From Strongyloides papillosus (Eukaryota > Nematoda > Chromadorea > Rhabditida > Strongyloididae), in the NCBI GenBank assembly GCA_005656395.1, contig SRSI01000028.1, positions 1,736,001 to 1,800,000 on the forward strand: DNA of 64,000 bases, written 5' to 3'. Made by a program: the position numbers and the translations under genes. Below, piece by piece: positions 13,401 to 25,216 of this stretch (the stretch's first letter is position 1; each line of letters starts with the position of its first letter). The notes below the pieces were generated by a model that was not told the origin of the DNA, searched no databases, and saw nothing but the letters and a program-made list of their open reading frames with translations.

Positions 13401-15603
13401 GGCATTTTTAGACAATATGACTACTTTTTAATAAAAAAAATGCCATCTATTATTAAGAGTACTTAAGAGTTATAACATTCTTAATTGTTACATTATCATG
13501 AAACATCCTGTAAAGGAATGAACTTTTTGTTTTCCTCATCCTCAATTGTTGGCACCTTGACCTTTAGATATTGGCATTGTTCTTTTTTATTCATTTTACT
13601 TGATTTCTAATTTATACATCTATAGACATGCTATTATATGCTCATTACCATGACATTTATTTGCATCATAATCTCTTACTACCTTGTAAAATCATAATCA
13701 AAATAATATATAGGGTATTGAAGATTCATGAATTCTTTTATACATTTTATAGATATATTTTATCACCCCCTATAATCATTTGAATAACCAAATAACTTAT
13801 AAATAATATATTTATTGTTAAACAACACAAAAGAAAGGTCTATATGGATAATTAAACTCAAGAATTGGTGGAGAAAAAATTAAATGTCTTGACATTTTTT
13901 GACGCCTTCATATTATTCCTTATATACCTTTCCATAACCTCACAATCTTATAAACTTATTTTAAGTGAAGTATGAAAGATTAAAATTTCCTTATCTTTAT
14001 TCTATATCTATTTTCCTCATTATATACTTATTGTTATAATATTTGTTTGTTTATCTCATGATTGACAAAAGGAGTATATTAGGGTATTATTATTTTATTA
14101 ATTTATATCCTATTTATGAGTAAAAGAGAATTTCATCTCCTTATCATACAATTATTAAATTTCGTAGGATTACTTAGTAATTTAAGTTTAATAAAGCAAT
14201 TAAAATACACATACATATAACCTCTTACGTCCTTATGTATTTACAATTCATCAATTTTTTAAGATAAAAGTCATTTCCATACACAACATATATCACCTTT
14301 ACATCACAAATATTCTTTTGTTTTTTTCCTCTTTATCCGTCCTTTTTTTTGATACCTCTTCGCAATGACATACAATAAGAATTCAAAAGTATATATTAAT
14401 ATATTAGAAGTTCTTTAACATTATGATAATAAATAAAATAAGAAGAGGAGGCTGATGGCAAAAAGACTTAAAATCATTTTATTATTAAATTTCTTATAAA
14501 CCAAAAGAGTAATTTGGGTTTGATGAGTGCCATCATAGGGAGATAATTGTTAGAGTTAAAAGTTAGTTACTTTTATGTATAATTAAAAAAAAACCCTCCC
14601 CTAGAACGATTATTTTTAATTAAAAAGTATGAACATTATTTTTACAATAAAAAACTTTATGTTGTTACTGTTTTTTTAAAGTATGACTATTATAATAGAA
14701 ACTATTGTGAGAAAATCTTGTTTGAAGACAAGCTGCCGCCAGATGCCTTCCTTTTTACTTTATTTTACCTTACCTTCTTTAGAATCGAAGTAAATTGTAA
14801 TTAAAGGTATTTAAAAAAGATATGTCTTTATCTGTTTTTATTATTAATGAGAAAAGCCTTGACTATACCATATATATGTGTCTTTATATTCCAGTTTTTA
14901 ATTAGTTTTTTATATTTACTGTACTCATTAAAAAGCCTACCTTTTTTTTATGCACAATATATATTATAAGATTGATAAGAACAGTTATATATTTTTCCAT
15001 ACTAACCAATTACTTTTTCACCATTGATTCACCATATTTTTTTATATAATATATAACTTTGTTACCTTTAATTATGTATAAAAGATATCATTATTTAGTT
15101 TGTGGTATTAAAAAATGAAAAAACAAACTTTGAGGAAATAAATGTTACTAATAATATTTTAAGGCGGTCAAGGTAAGGCATATTAGGAGTATAAATAGAT
15201 GTATCTAAATAAAATTCATATACATTTAGATATTAAAGAAAGAAAATGTGTCTTTAACGAAGCTTATCCTTAACCATCCTATTACACATTGTCTTTGTTA
15301 TTCTATTTACAATTTTATATTCTTGAGTGATTATGTAATGAATTAATGTATCAAAATTATCCTTCTAAAAAATCTCATAAGTGTAATGTACCTTTACATT
15401 ACATATAGTACTTTCTTTTTTAATTATCAGTTATAAATGTTCAACAATAAACCTTGGGTTTTTTTTATTATTAGTATTCTAATATAATGTCATTCAAGAA
15501 ATATTTATTTTCTTTCCCTTTTCCATTTTAACTTATTTTTATATTCATACACAATATTTATACTTTTTTCTTAAGAAGTTTATCCTCTTTTACTTTTAGA
15601 AAA
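4496..15603. other. 11-kb gene-poor region
   Basis: About 11 kb of very A+T-rich DNA between two divergently oriented genes. The few ORFs over 60 codons (such as 7163-7375 minus and 10760-10942 plus) are rich in Ile, Phe, Tyr, Lys and Asn as expected of chance ORFs in A+T-rich DNA, and lack splice or domain support. A 57-bp palindrome lies at 7558-7614. A short G+C-rich spot with a CAGATG E-box core lies near 14730-14750. The region is a candidate cis-regulatory domain for the homeobox gene. Confidence 0.5.
7558..7614. repeat. Imperfect palindrome, about 57 bp
   Basis: The left arm starts gggagagtc and continues through AAATAATATAAAA to TATCATG. The right arm, reverse-complemented, reads gggagagag, TAAAATAATATAAAAA, GTATCATG. 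The arms differ only by a few bases and indels and meet at ATCATGAT, so the DNA could form a long hairpin. The GGGAGAG ends make it stand out from ordinary A+T palindromes. It could be a small foldback element or a terminator-like hairpin of an unannotated RNA. Confidence 0.6.
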
Positions 15604-17098
15604 ATGTATAATATGAGTTACCTTGCTTCAATATTGTTACTATCAGTTTTGGTTGTATCAAAACAAGTTGATTTCTTGAATAATGGAATTATAGGAGAGC
15701 CAACTATTAATTGTGGTCATGGACAAATAACTTTTAATGTTCATACAAAAAATGGTACACCAAGTTCTATTTTTGTCAAAGGGAACTCTGAAAATGAGGA
15801 ATGCTCTTTTAAGAATACTTTAAATGCTACCATTCAACTTGATAAATGTAATATGCGACGTAAACGTGAAGTAAGTGAATAATTTTAATATTATGATTAA
15901 TAATATTCCTTCTTTTTTAAGGTTAACCCTGATGGAGTTGCATATTCAATGACTATAATCGTTCAAATGCATCCATTATTTATTACAAAGCTTGATCGTG
16001 CCTACAATGTTCACTGCTTTTACATGGAAGCTAATAAGAATGTAAACTTAGAAATGGAAGTTAGGTACGTATAATAGAATTAAGATTAAAATCTAATATT
16101 TTATTTTTAGTGATCTCACAACTGTCATACTTGATACTGTCCCTGAAATGCCACAATGCTCTTACTCAGTTCACCGTGATTCTCCAAATGGACCAGTTAT
16201 TCATTACGCACATATTGGTATGAATATCTACCATGTATGGGATTGCCCTTCAACAGTCTACGCTATGCTTGTTCATAGTTGTCAGGTATTTGATGGTCAA
16301 GGAAATGAGCAAATGTTAATTGATGAGGTTGGTTGTTCAACAGACAAATATTTGATGCCTGAATTATCATATAATGATGATAAAAGTAAAACATTTGCTT
16401 CATCAAGTGCTTTTAATTTCCCTGATCGTAATTCTGTTTACTTTAAATGTCAAATTAAACTATGTTATAAGACAAGTGATGATTGTTCTCAAATTGTACC
16501 ACCACATTGTGGGGGTGATAGAAAGAAGATGAATACTAGCATGATTGATGAAGATCTTAATGAAGATCAACTTATTGGTACGACAACAGAATATACAGAA
16601 ATAGTTGGAAAAGTAGAACAAACAACATTAAAACCGAGAATTTATAGAACAACAACAGAAGAATCGTTCCCAAAACCATTAGAGCTTGATTTATCTGAGA
16701 TTGAAGGATCGGGTATTGAAGATATCATGACAACTACAACAACCAAGAAGGTAACACTCCAATCAACAACAACACCAATAAAGATTCTTAAAACTAAAGG
16801 AACTAATAGATCTCAAAGACATACAGCAGTTGATTCTAAACGTTTAGTTGATTTTGACATCTCATCACCAGAGTTAACAATAATTGACGATTACTTTCAA
16901 ACACCAGAACAATCTCCACAACTTGGTGTACCAGCACAATACGTTAATGATTTGTCTCAACCAAAATCTCCAACCTCCAATGATATATGCATACCTTTCT
17001 TTGTTATATTTTCAATTGTTGGTATTTTTATTATTCTATTATCAATCCTTATATTTGTTGTTGCAAATTTACGAAGAACATGGACAAAGTTTTATTAA
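15604..17098 (+). CDS. Cuticlin-like ZP-domain membrane protein
   Basis: Three exons, 15604-15870, 15922-16064 and 16111-17098, give 465 residues. Residues 1-19 form a signal peptide (YLASILLLSVLVVS). A zona pellucida domain of the nematode cuticlin type follows from about residue 32 to 285: the paired cysteines, LDKCNMRRKREVNPDGVAYS, MHPLFITKLDRAYNVHCFYM and the PQCSYSVH / VWDCPS / CQVFDG / CYKTSDDC segments match that family. A long Thr/Ser-rich linker (TTTEYTE, TTTTTKKV) follows, then one transmembrane helix near residues 429-453 and a short basic tail ANLRRTW. Such proteins are secreted or displayed by epidermis and polymerise into cuticle or apical matrix. GGDRKKMN just after the ZP domain is a possible but weak furin-type release site. 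I do not assign a specific cutl orthologue. Confidence 0.92.
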
Positions 17099-17567
17099 GT
17101 ATTTACTGATATATTTGATAGACGGAAAAAAGGAACATAATCACATAATATATCCACACACTCTCACACACAATACACAGGGCACTCACGCACAACAAAA
17201 ATGCCTTTTCTCTTTTATAATAATAATTATTTTTAATTTAACAATTTTAGATTAAAAAAAACTTAATAATTATTTAATAAATTTGTCCTTATTATATTGC
17301 CTATTTTCTTATGATAACAAAAAGATATTGCGATTGCCAGTAGTATATACACAAATATATATATAAGTATCCCAAATTTTTGTTTAATTTATTTTATATT
17401 CTGATAATAACTTAAAAAAGACAATCATTTGTAATAAATACTTTTTAATGTTAAATGTTTATTAATTTATCAACATTAGAAAGGGGTAGATATTTGTATC
17501 ATCACCATGGTTACAAAAAATACGTTACTAAGTAAAAGTTGAACTTATTACATATGTATCCTCATAT
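17099..17567. other. Intergenic, ZP gene to tmem-231 locus
   Basis: This 469-base gap probably contains the 3' UTR of the ZP gene and the promoter of the next plus-strand unit. I see no motif I can defend. Confidence 0.5.
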
Positions 17568-17723
17568 ATGGATTTAAGATTACCCCCTAAATATTCTGGA
17601 TTAATCCTTCATCTATTACTCTTATCTATTGGAATACTTGGTTGGATTTTAGCGTTAATCGGAGGATCCCTCAATTCATTAGCTTATCTTGAAAGATTAA
17701 ATTTAAATATTACAAAAGAATAA
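17568..17723 (+). CDS. 51-residue single-pass membrane ORF upstream of tmem-231
   Basis: ATG at 17568 opens 51 codons beginning MDLRLPPKYSGL, followed by a hydrophobic helix (ILHLLLLSIGILGWILALIG) and a short tail ending NITKE. Its stop is only 20 bases before the tmem-231 ATG. The overall composition (Pro, Gly, Trp, charged ends) looks more coding than the surrounding A+T-rich DNA, but I recognise no family. It may be a small protein co-transcribed with tmem-231, an upstream ORF of the same mRNA, or a fortuitous ORF. Confidence 0.45.
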   Translation: MDLRLPPKYSGLILHLLLLSIGILGWILALIGGSLNSLAYLERLNLNITKE

Positions 17724-17743
17724 TTCGAAAAAAGGGAAACAAA

Positions 17744-18643
17744 ATGAGTCATCTTAGTGAAATATATACAATTCCAGTTGTTAAACGGTACGTCTCAACA
17801 ACAATTTCAATGTCTAATTTTATTAAAATAAACTTTAAATTAATATCATTAATATTACCATTATTATTATCAATGGGAAGTTTTGGCTTTTGGTGGAAGG
17901 TAAATTTTTACAATGAACAACCAAAATTAAAATTTACCAAAAGTTACTTAATTTCAATTAATCTTGGGGAAAAAAATATATTCTGGAGTACCTATCAAAA
18001 TTATAATAAGATGTATATGAGTAATTTAATGGTACCTTCATTACGTTTTATTGAGATGGATAGTAATTTTGACAAAATAATAGATTCAATACAAATTGAT
18101 ATGACCTTTGAGAATGTCACAAAAAATGACAATAGAATGGGTAGAATATTTTTTGCCTTTCTTTTTGATACCATATTAGATTATAGGATTGATTGGAATT
18201 ATGGAACATTTGTTATGGGAGAACATATTATATCAGTGGAAGGTAATGTTAATAAAATTACCTGTAATGGTGATCTTTATTTAGAAAGTATAAATGAGTT
18301 TATTGATATGAATGATAAAGGAAATGGTATAGTTGATATTTTAAATACTACTGATATTACAATTTCTTGGTTTAAAAAATACGTCCGAGATAAAAAATAC
18401 AGTTTGGAAGGGAGAAAATTTTATTGTGATTCCTCATATCAAAAAAATTTATCTTCAACTAACTTATCATTTACCTTCAACATACCAGAACAAATAATAT
18501 TTTATAAAACAACAATTTTTGAAATTATTAAATGGGCATTGATACAATATATAACTTTTGCAATTCTTATACGTTCATTTTTGAGTCAATTCTTGAAATT
18601 TTTATGTCTTAATAATTGTTTGGATGCATGGTGCGATGAGTAA
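17744..18643 (+). CDS. tmem-231: TMEM231 orthologue, ciliary transition-zone membrane protein
   Basis: A single exon of 299 codons. Two helices frame a large extracytoplasmic domain: one near residues 29-50 leading into SFGFWWKVNFYNEQP, the other near 262-282 within TIFEIIKWALIQYITFAI. Both segments match the TMEM231 family closely (human SHGFWLK..YEEQP and FWEMVKFAWVQYVS), and the length is typical. TMEM231 is part of the MKS/B9 complex at the transition zone, where it helps gate ciliary membrane content; in nematodes this means sensory neuron cilia. The start chosen is the first in-frame ATG and gives the expected short cytoplasmic N-terminus with a TIPVVKRY segment. A 51-codon ORF ends 20 bases upstream. 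No frame break is seen. Confidence 0.9.
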   Translation: MSHLSEIYTIPVVKRYVSTTISMSNFIKINFKLISLILPLLLSMGSFGFWWKVNFYNEQPKLKFTKSYLISINLGEKNIFWSTYQNYNKMYMSNLMVPSLRFIEMDSNFDKIIDSIQIDMTFENVTKNDNRMGRIFFAFLFDTILDYRIDWNYGTFVMGEHIISVEGNVNKITCNGDLYLESINEFIDMNDKGNGIVDILNTTDITISWFKKYVRDKKYSLEGRKFYCDSSYQKNLSSTNLSFTFNIPEQIIFYKTTIFEIIKWALIQYITFAILIRSFLSQFLKFLCLNNCLDAWCDE

Positions 18644-21600
18644 ATATTTCGTAATTATTTATATTATATTATTATTACTTTTTTAAATAACGTAATCGTA
18701 ATAAAAGTTTTAAGCTTTGTTAAGTTTTTTTTGGAAGGTTTATAGAACTATGTTTAGATTATATGAATTTTTACGATTGTCGTAACTTTCTCATTAATAG
18801 TGAATGTATTTTTTTCTATAATTAAAAAAAATATTTGATTCTTTTTCAAGGATTTCTTTAATTGTAGTTTTCCAAAATTCTTTTTACATACAAATTTCAA
18901 AATATTTAAATTTTCCACATGACAGTTAGATTCTTTCTTTCAAATGAATTTATATTTTAGGAATATTTCAAATTTCATCACCATCAAAAAGTGCAAATGT
19001 AATTAACACAGATCAAAATCTAATTTTAATCTAATTGAATATTACATATCTTTAAGTTCTTTTGAAATAAAAAAATTAATGTTCAAAATTTTTTAATACC
19101 CCCTCTTAACACAAATTCAATAAATAATTGTAAAATTTTCAATAGATGTTAATTAGTCTATTAACATTAATCAAGAACATATCTAAATAATAGTCTAGAG
19201 TAACAAAAATCATGATTTTTATTAAATTTTTTCTATTTAAATTATTTTCTTCAAAGAATAAAAGAAAAAAATGCTTTTTTACACAATATTTCACCTATCT
19301 TAAATATTATTTTTATGTCTATCTCAACTGCCTATTTGTCCTTTTCTTCAACCGATGTAGGCATTTAATTCCATTACATATTGTATAGATGAATCATCTA
19401 AAGACACAAGGAATATATAGTACATTTCGACCTCCTTTAAACTAAATGTTATAATGTGATAAATATTATAGGAGATATATCTCAAAAGATCAAAAGAAAA
19501 GGGGTACATATTAAAACAACGGCTTTTTATAATCTTTATGCATTAATTTTTTTCTAAAAAGGGTTCTTTAAGTTATTATACCACTTATAACCTTTAGATG
19601 ACCAACTTCAAAAAATATAAATGTGTAAAAGCATAAGAAATTTCATTCTTCAGTAGTTAAGTTAAAAGGGGTTTCAATGTTTAATTAAATTTTTTACGTA
19701 ATTAAATTACCATTCTTCTGCTTTATGATTCACATTTTTGTATTTAAAGTATGTTAATCAAGGTAACTTTGTATATTCATCAAAAACTTCTCAATCATAT
19801 CATCGTATTTTGTTATTCTTTAATACAGATGAGTAATAAAAAAATATTCACAACATTATTATCAATAGACTTGTATTTAGTAATAAAAAGTTTCAAGTAA
19901 TAGTTTTAGTATCAATAAAAATTGATAGACATTTTAATATTATTTGTGTGATATCATTTTCAAGGGAAAGTTGCTGATAACAAAGAATTTTTAGAAAAAT
20001 ATTCGTCAGTGATTTTAAATGTCAATTACAAGTTAGATATTATAATACACTTCAAACAAAGGACATGATAAGTCAAGTCCAGAAAAAAATTATGTCAACA
20101 CATGCTTAAGAAGTAATTTAATATAACAAGAACAGCATAAACTTCAACACCTCTAAATAGTATAGTTACAATTTAAATTAATTTTACTAATCTTTAATTA
20201 TCCAATGTTAAAACATTTATTTAATCGTATTTGATAAGATTTCGAAAGGAATTGATTAGTTGGGGAAATTTTTAAAAACTGATAAGACATAATAACCATA
20301 AAGATGTTGACTGTTATTAAAAATTTTTCTATCACATTTATTTGTGTCTACATTCCTAGAATTCTATCGGATGAAATAACTTTAAATGATTAATAAAAGA
20401 ATTCCCCATTAGTGAACTTAAGACATTTTTTAAATTCAAATTTTTTATTATTTTCTTGACAAATTACTATAACGATCTTAAAAGCATTATTATTCTAAAG
20501 TATTTAGATAAAATATTCATTTTTAACAGTTAATCCACATGATAAAAGCGCATTAATAAGATATGGAAATAATAAAAAAAGATGAATCTAAACATTAGAA
20601 ATTTGTTGATTGAAAATTTTATCATTTAATATTTTAGAAAGAATTTACTAATCATTTAAAATTTATTTAACCTTTCTTTATGTATTTCTTTTTCAATGTA
20701 GTAGAAAATGATATTGATATTTTAATGTAAGTATTGTTTATTAGCAAATATACTTAACTCTATCAATGCTTATTGTTTTATTCATATTTCATTAGAAGAC
20801 TCCATATTATATTTATGTTTTTATCGATGGTGATTGCTTGAATTTAGAAATTTATATCAATTGTTATCATTGTAATCTTTTAATTTTTTATTTTAAATTT
20901 TAATACCATTCAATTGTTATTATAATTTCATCTAATTTTATTATTTCGTTTGTATAAAAGAAATAAAGATGTTAAATTTTATGACAAAAGTGAACATATT
21001 AATAACTTTTTATCTCACTTTTGTGATAAATCATAAGTTTTATTACTTACTATTAATAGCCTCTATTATCTTTTATTTTTATTGTTATGAGATTTATATT
21101 TTCTAGTTGAAATTAGTGTTCTTTAACTGAGATATTTTTTTAATATTTTTATTGATTTTTTAAAGATTCTTAAAAAATAATTTCATCGTTACTACTAATA
21201 AAAAGATCCTATCTTCATCTTTTCAATAATATCGACTATAAGTGTGAAGGTTAAGAAAGCTTTTCAAATTATACAAAGTGTAAAAAATGAACAATCCTTT
21301 TGATTTTAAAAGGTAAAACATCCTTTAAACTTTATTTTATCCTTCCTATCAAAAAGAATGTAATTTACCCATCTGAAAATCAGATATTGTTATCAAAAAG
21401 GATTCATTAACAAAGGTATTTCCATATCTTAAATTTATCTTTTAAATTTTAATTTTTTAAAAAAAAAGTTAACACTAACTTTTGTGGATAATATATAAAA
21501 ATAACCTACAAAAATTACCTTTTATTTATGTTAAAAAGTGAGAGTATATATAACATCATTCCAAATTTCTCTACGTTTCCAGTATGACCTCTGATTGTAA

Positions 21601-21982
21601 ATAATATATGTGCGATGACACATTGATATGTATATTATTTAAAACTATTTCTTTAATTTTCATTTCATAAATATATATTATTTTAAAAGATATTTTTTTA
21701 TAAAAATTTCAAACAACTTATCTATTTTGAATCTTAATATTTTATAATCATGTTATAATTATATTTGTTTATAATTATAATCAAATCAACTTTTTTAGAG
21801 TAAAATATTTAAGAAGATTATTTTTCTTTGATAAAATTAGTTAAAATGAATGATTATTATGATATTTATATATTATTGACTTCATAAAATGTAATTTAAT
21901 TTTCTTACAATTTTTTTACAGCCATATATACCTTCATTCTTCTGAAGGTTTGAAGGAGAATTACATAAAGTTTATATTAACG
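18644..21982. other. Intergenic, 3.3 kb
   Basis: A+T-rich DNA with no ORF of 60 codons or more that I can support. Two short in-frame stretches behind acceptor-like sites (near 19827 and 19965) were considered and not accepted. The last part carries the syntaxin leader, with an acceptor-like tttttttacag at 21911-21921. Confidence 0.5.
21911..21921 (+). other. Possible spliced-leader or 5'-UTR acceptor for the syntaxin gene
   Basis: The polypyrimidine-acag string tttttttacag lies about 60 bases ahead of the syntaxin ATG at 21983, with no coding exon before it. In nematodes that arrangement fits an SL trans-splice site or a 5'-UTR intron end. It is a sequence pattern only. Confidence 0.4.
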
Positions 21983-23101
21983 ATGGTTAAAGATCGATTA
22001 GCCGAGTTTCAAAATAAAAGTGGTCTCAAACCAACAGATGTTAATGCCGACAACGAGGACAATGATTGTAGAAATGATCTCGAGGCTAGTGTGCGTAATA
22101 ATAGTGCTAGTAAAAAACTAATTAATAGTAATAAAAATAATAATTTGGAAAATGTAGAGTTAGTAAGTTTATTATCTTTATTAAATTAATAATTCCTCTA
22201 ATCATATGTAGTTTTTGAATTCAGTTAGCGTAGTCCATAAAAATATTAAAAAGTTAGAAGATTTATTACACATAATAACTGGTAAACATAATCAAATACT
22301 AATTAGTCCTGGAGTACAACCTGGTAATTTTTTTTATCATAACACCAAAGATATAATAAAAAAATTCTTTTAGAGATAACAAAAGAACTAAATGATTGTG
22401 TGGATGAATTTAAAGTTATCTCTTCATCAACAAGAGATTTCGTTAAAAGGCTTAATAATGATTTAAATCAACTAGAAAATCATATGTCCACAACTGCCTA
22501 TAGAATTGAAAGAGCCCAAGTTATGTCAATTAATAAAAAACTTAACAATTTGTTACAATCATTTAACGAGGAACAATTAAAATATAGAGATAGGTGTACA
22601 GATAAAATAAATAACTTTTTAAAAATAACTGATAGAGAAATGAGAGAGGAGGATGTTGATGAAGCAATAAGGAAAGGAAGGCTGTATGACTTGACGGAGG
22701 GGTTAATTTTAGCTACAAGAGAAAAACAAATGCTTTATGAGGATGTTAAATCACGCCAAGAGGATATTCTTCGTCTTGAAGCAAGTATTAGAGAGATGCA
22801 TGATATTTTTCATGATATGCAACTTTTGGTGGAGAGTCAAGGAGAAATGATTGATAATATAGAAATGAATGTAAATAATGCCGTTGAGTATGCTCTTAAT
22901 GCACAAAAAATGGTTCAACAGGCGAAAGAAGCTAGAGCTAGCGGTAGAAAGGTAATTCATTTTACGATTTCACTTAAATAATACAATTTGTTTTTACAGA
23001 AAAAAATAATCCTCGTTGTTGTTCTAATAATTGTTATATTCTTGTTGTTTTCACTTTTGAAAGGCCTTTTTTGTCTTTATATTCCTGTATGCCGTAAATA
23101 A
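21983..23101 (+). CDS. Syntaxin, plasma-membrane-type Qa-SNARE
   Basis: Four exons, 21983-22162, 22212-22323, 22374-22951 and 23000-23101, encode 323 residues. The N-terminus MVKDRLAEFQ is syntaxin-1-like, followed by an Asn-rich spacer. A three-helix Habc region covers about residues 58-180. The SNARE helix runs from about 205 to 285 (MLYEDVKSRQEDILRLEASI, then IREMHDIFHDMQ) with the zero-layer Gln in VESQGEMIDNIE. A basic linker and a C-terminal anchor (LVVVLIIVIFLLFSLL) follow, with a short tail ending VCRK. The protein would sit in the plasma membrane and pair with SNAP-25- and VAMP-type SNAREs in vesicle fusion. It is diverged, so I do not choose between unc-64 and the syx paralogues. 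The ATG at 21983 is preferred because the upstream in-frame start would be a TTG. Confidence 0.93.
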
Positions 23102-23277
23102 TGAATAATATAGATTTGGTAAATAAAAATTAATAATATCTAATCTTATCAGACGCCTTAGTTTTACAATTATACGCAATAAAAAATTATTTTAATTTTG
23201 TGCATGCATTATTAATGCAGTATTTTTAAACTAATGTTTAAATAATATTATAAATGTAATGGCTAGAGTGATAGTAC

Positions 23278-23700
23278 TTAAAGTACTATGTTATTTGAAA
23301 TGTTATGTCCATAATTTGATTCCTGTAGAAAATCATATTCAATAGCATTACAATTATCCCAAATACAAAAGAATAAATTATGTCCTTCAGAATGTTCTTT
23401 GTATCGTTCTGGGACCGTAAGACTATTCTAAAAATAAAATATCTTTTTTAAAAAAATATAATTTTTCGTTTACCATATTTTCGATGCCAGCAGAAGGTAT
23501 TGTTATACATCTTAAAGTCTTGTAAACATTTTTACTGATTTTATGTTAGCATATTCCATTACATTCAATTGTACTGTATCAAAATTTAGCAATATCATCT
23601 GTATGTTTTTTGAGCACTATCTAATATTTGACATTTAAGGGATGTGACATAGTAGATTTTAAAAAGGAAAGAAATGATAATGAAATATTTAAAATATAGT
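23278..23700 (-). pseudogene. Decayed gene for a small secreted cysteine-containing protein
   Basis: Read on the minus strand. The last exon, 23278-23427, is clean: after ttttag it encodes NSLTVPERYKEHSEGH, then NLFFCIWDNCNAIEYDF and ends NISNNIVL, stop. A donor at 23473 links it in phase to an upstream piece reading YSTIECNGIC, then HKISKNVYKTLRCITI, then PSAGIENM. That piece is interrupted by TAA after GIC and by TGA just before YST. Further upstream, in another frame, lies a signal-peptide-like stretch (KYFIIISFLFKIYYVTSLKC) with no ATG at its head. The cysteine spacing and signal peptide suggest a small secreted or GPI-type protein; I do not recognise the family. Two stops, one frame change and no start codon make this a likely pseudogene. 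Missed introns are the alternative. Confidence 0.5.
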
Positions 23701-25024
23701 TCATTCGTTATATTGATATTACTCGAGAACAAAACTACTATATCTATAATTTCCGAAAAGGTGGAATTAATATTAATTTTTATATTTATCATAAAAACAT
23801 ATTTTGAAAACATTTTTTATAGATTTATTAGAAAAAAAGAATCATTCATATTCGTCACATAAGAAAAATTGGTTTAAATATTAATCACTCACTATTTTAC
23901 ATATTAGTTTGATTAAACATTGCGTTTTTTGTTTGTCATTTGAAAAAAATTTTGCATTCTCAATAAGACGTAACTCATAGACATATAAATTATTAAGATT
24001 GATGTATAAATTCTGCCGTTTTTTTCATTATTACTTTATATTATCAAAAAAATGTAATTACAAATGATAGAAAATTAAGTTATCATAGTAATTAGATAAC
24101 ATCTCTTTTTATTTTTATAATTTACATAATCAAATTTGTTATCTATGCACATTTTCTTTTGCTAAAGTATGATTGACACTGCATTTTCTAGGAACTTTAA
24201 CAAAGACATAATTCAACTAGAGATTTTAAAAATTTACGTAAACCATAAGGAAAAGATGGTATAAATGTTGCAACATTTTAATATTGGCTTCCAAAGTTTT
24301 GGTGTGGTAATTACAGTTTCGAAGCAAAATCGTGTAATGTAAAAGTTTCGAATTTTAATATATTTAAAGAAATACTTCATAAAAATTCGTATTTATCTAC
24401 GAAACTGAAGTATGATTGTATACCAGACGTGGCGTATAATTGGTTTCACCATGCTAAAAGTTAAGTTAACAAGTGTTTAATGACTTTATTGAAATCAATA
24501 AGTTAAACGTATATGTTTCTTGCCCTGTTACAGTATGATTATTGAATTTATTTATCGATTAGCTCCTGAAGATAGTATATAAGTCACTTATTTTAATTCA
24601 ATTAAAAAATCAAATTATGGATTACAATAGATAGTATGTTACTAATTAATATTTTTGGTCAAAAATAAGAATCTCATTTAACCAGTTTAAGTAAAGTTAA
24701 CATTTAATAATTTATCAGATAAATGATTTAATATTTTACATGAATAAAAGTATTGATATATCTTATTGTTTACATTTTTAATTAATTTAAAAATATATTT
24801 TAAATAATCGATTATATTATGAATGCCAATCAACGTAAAATTATAATATTAATGACAATCCTTCTACTTTATATTTCTTACTTTTGAACACCATAAGTTA
24901 AATAAGTATCACTAATCAAAGAATGCAATCTATTTACTGTCCTTAATCCCACATTAAATGCAACTATTTTCTATAAAAAAATAAAAAAAATTTCGACCAC
25001 AACTTACAACTTTTCTTTGAAATT
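23701..25024. other. Intergenic, 1.3 kb
   Basis: No supported gene. The part around 24240-24560 is somewhat less A+T-rich and has repeated GTTTCGAA-type strings, but no ORF or RNA fold I recognise. Confidence 0.4.
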
Positions 25025-25216
25025 TTACTTCATCTTATCACTATCATTCTTTAATTTGTGTTGTGCTAATTGATTTTTTGGATCTATAAGTGAATATTCA
25101 TAAGGAATTTCTGCAGAACCAAATCTCAATAGTTCCACTTTATAAAAGAGTTGACCTGCCAAAAATAAAAAAATAATCAAATACTTTACAATATACTTTT
25201 TTTGATAATATTCCAT
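25025..25216 (-). CDS. Small single-pass membrane protein, unknown
   Basis: 63 codons from an ATG at 25216. The N-terminus MEYYQKKYIVK leads into a helix (YLIIFLFLAGQLFYKV), followed by a polar tail with LLRFGSAEIPYEYSLIDP and a charged end NDSDKMK. The tail has Pro, Glu, Asp, Gln and His in proportions unlike chance A+T-rich ORFs. Topology and size resemble small mitochondrial or ER membrane subunits, but I recognise no family. No splice partners were found on either side. Confidence 0.45.
   Translation of the reverse strand: MEYYQKKYIVKYLIIFLFLAGQLFYKVELLRFGSAEIPYEYSLIDPKNQLAQHKLKNDSDKMK

Noticed and set aside
14710..14760. Short G+C-rich patch with an E-box-like CAGATG core
   Set aside because: Only about 20 unusual bases; not enough to call a regulatory site.
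19827..20084. ATG after an acceptor-like tacag, plus a 36-codon frame after ttttcaag
   Set aside because: The two pieces do not join in phase by any good donor, and neither shows recognisable protein sequence.
23674..23862. 62-codon plus-strand ORF
   Set aside because: Overlaps the signal-peptide end of the minus-strand remnant and is itself A+T-biased with no features.
24240..24560. Less A+T-rich patch with repeated GTTTCGAA words, checked as a tRNA or decayed gene
   Set aside because: No cloverleaf, no B-box and no frame longer than about 20 codons.
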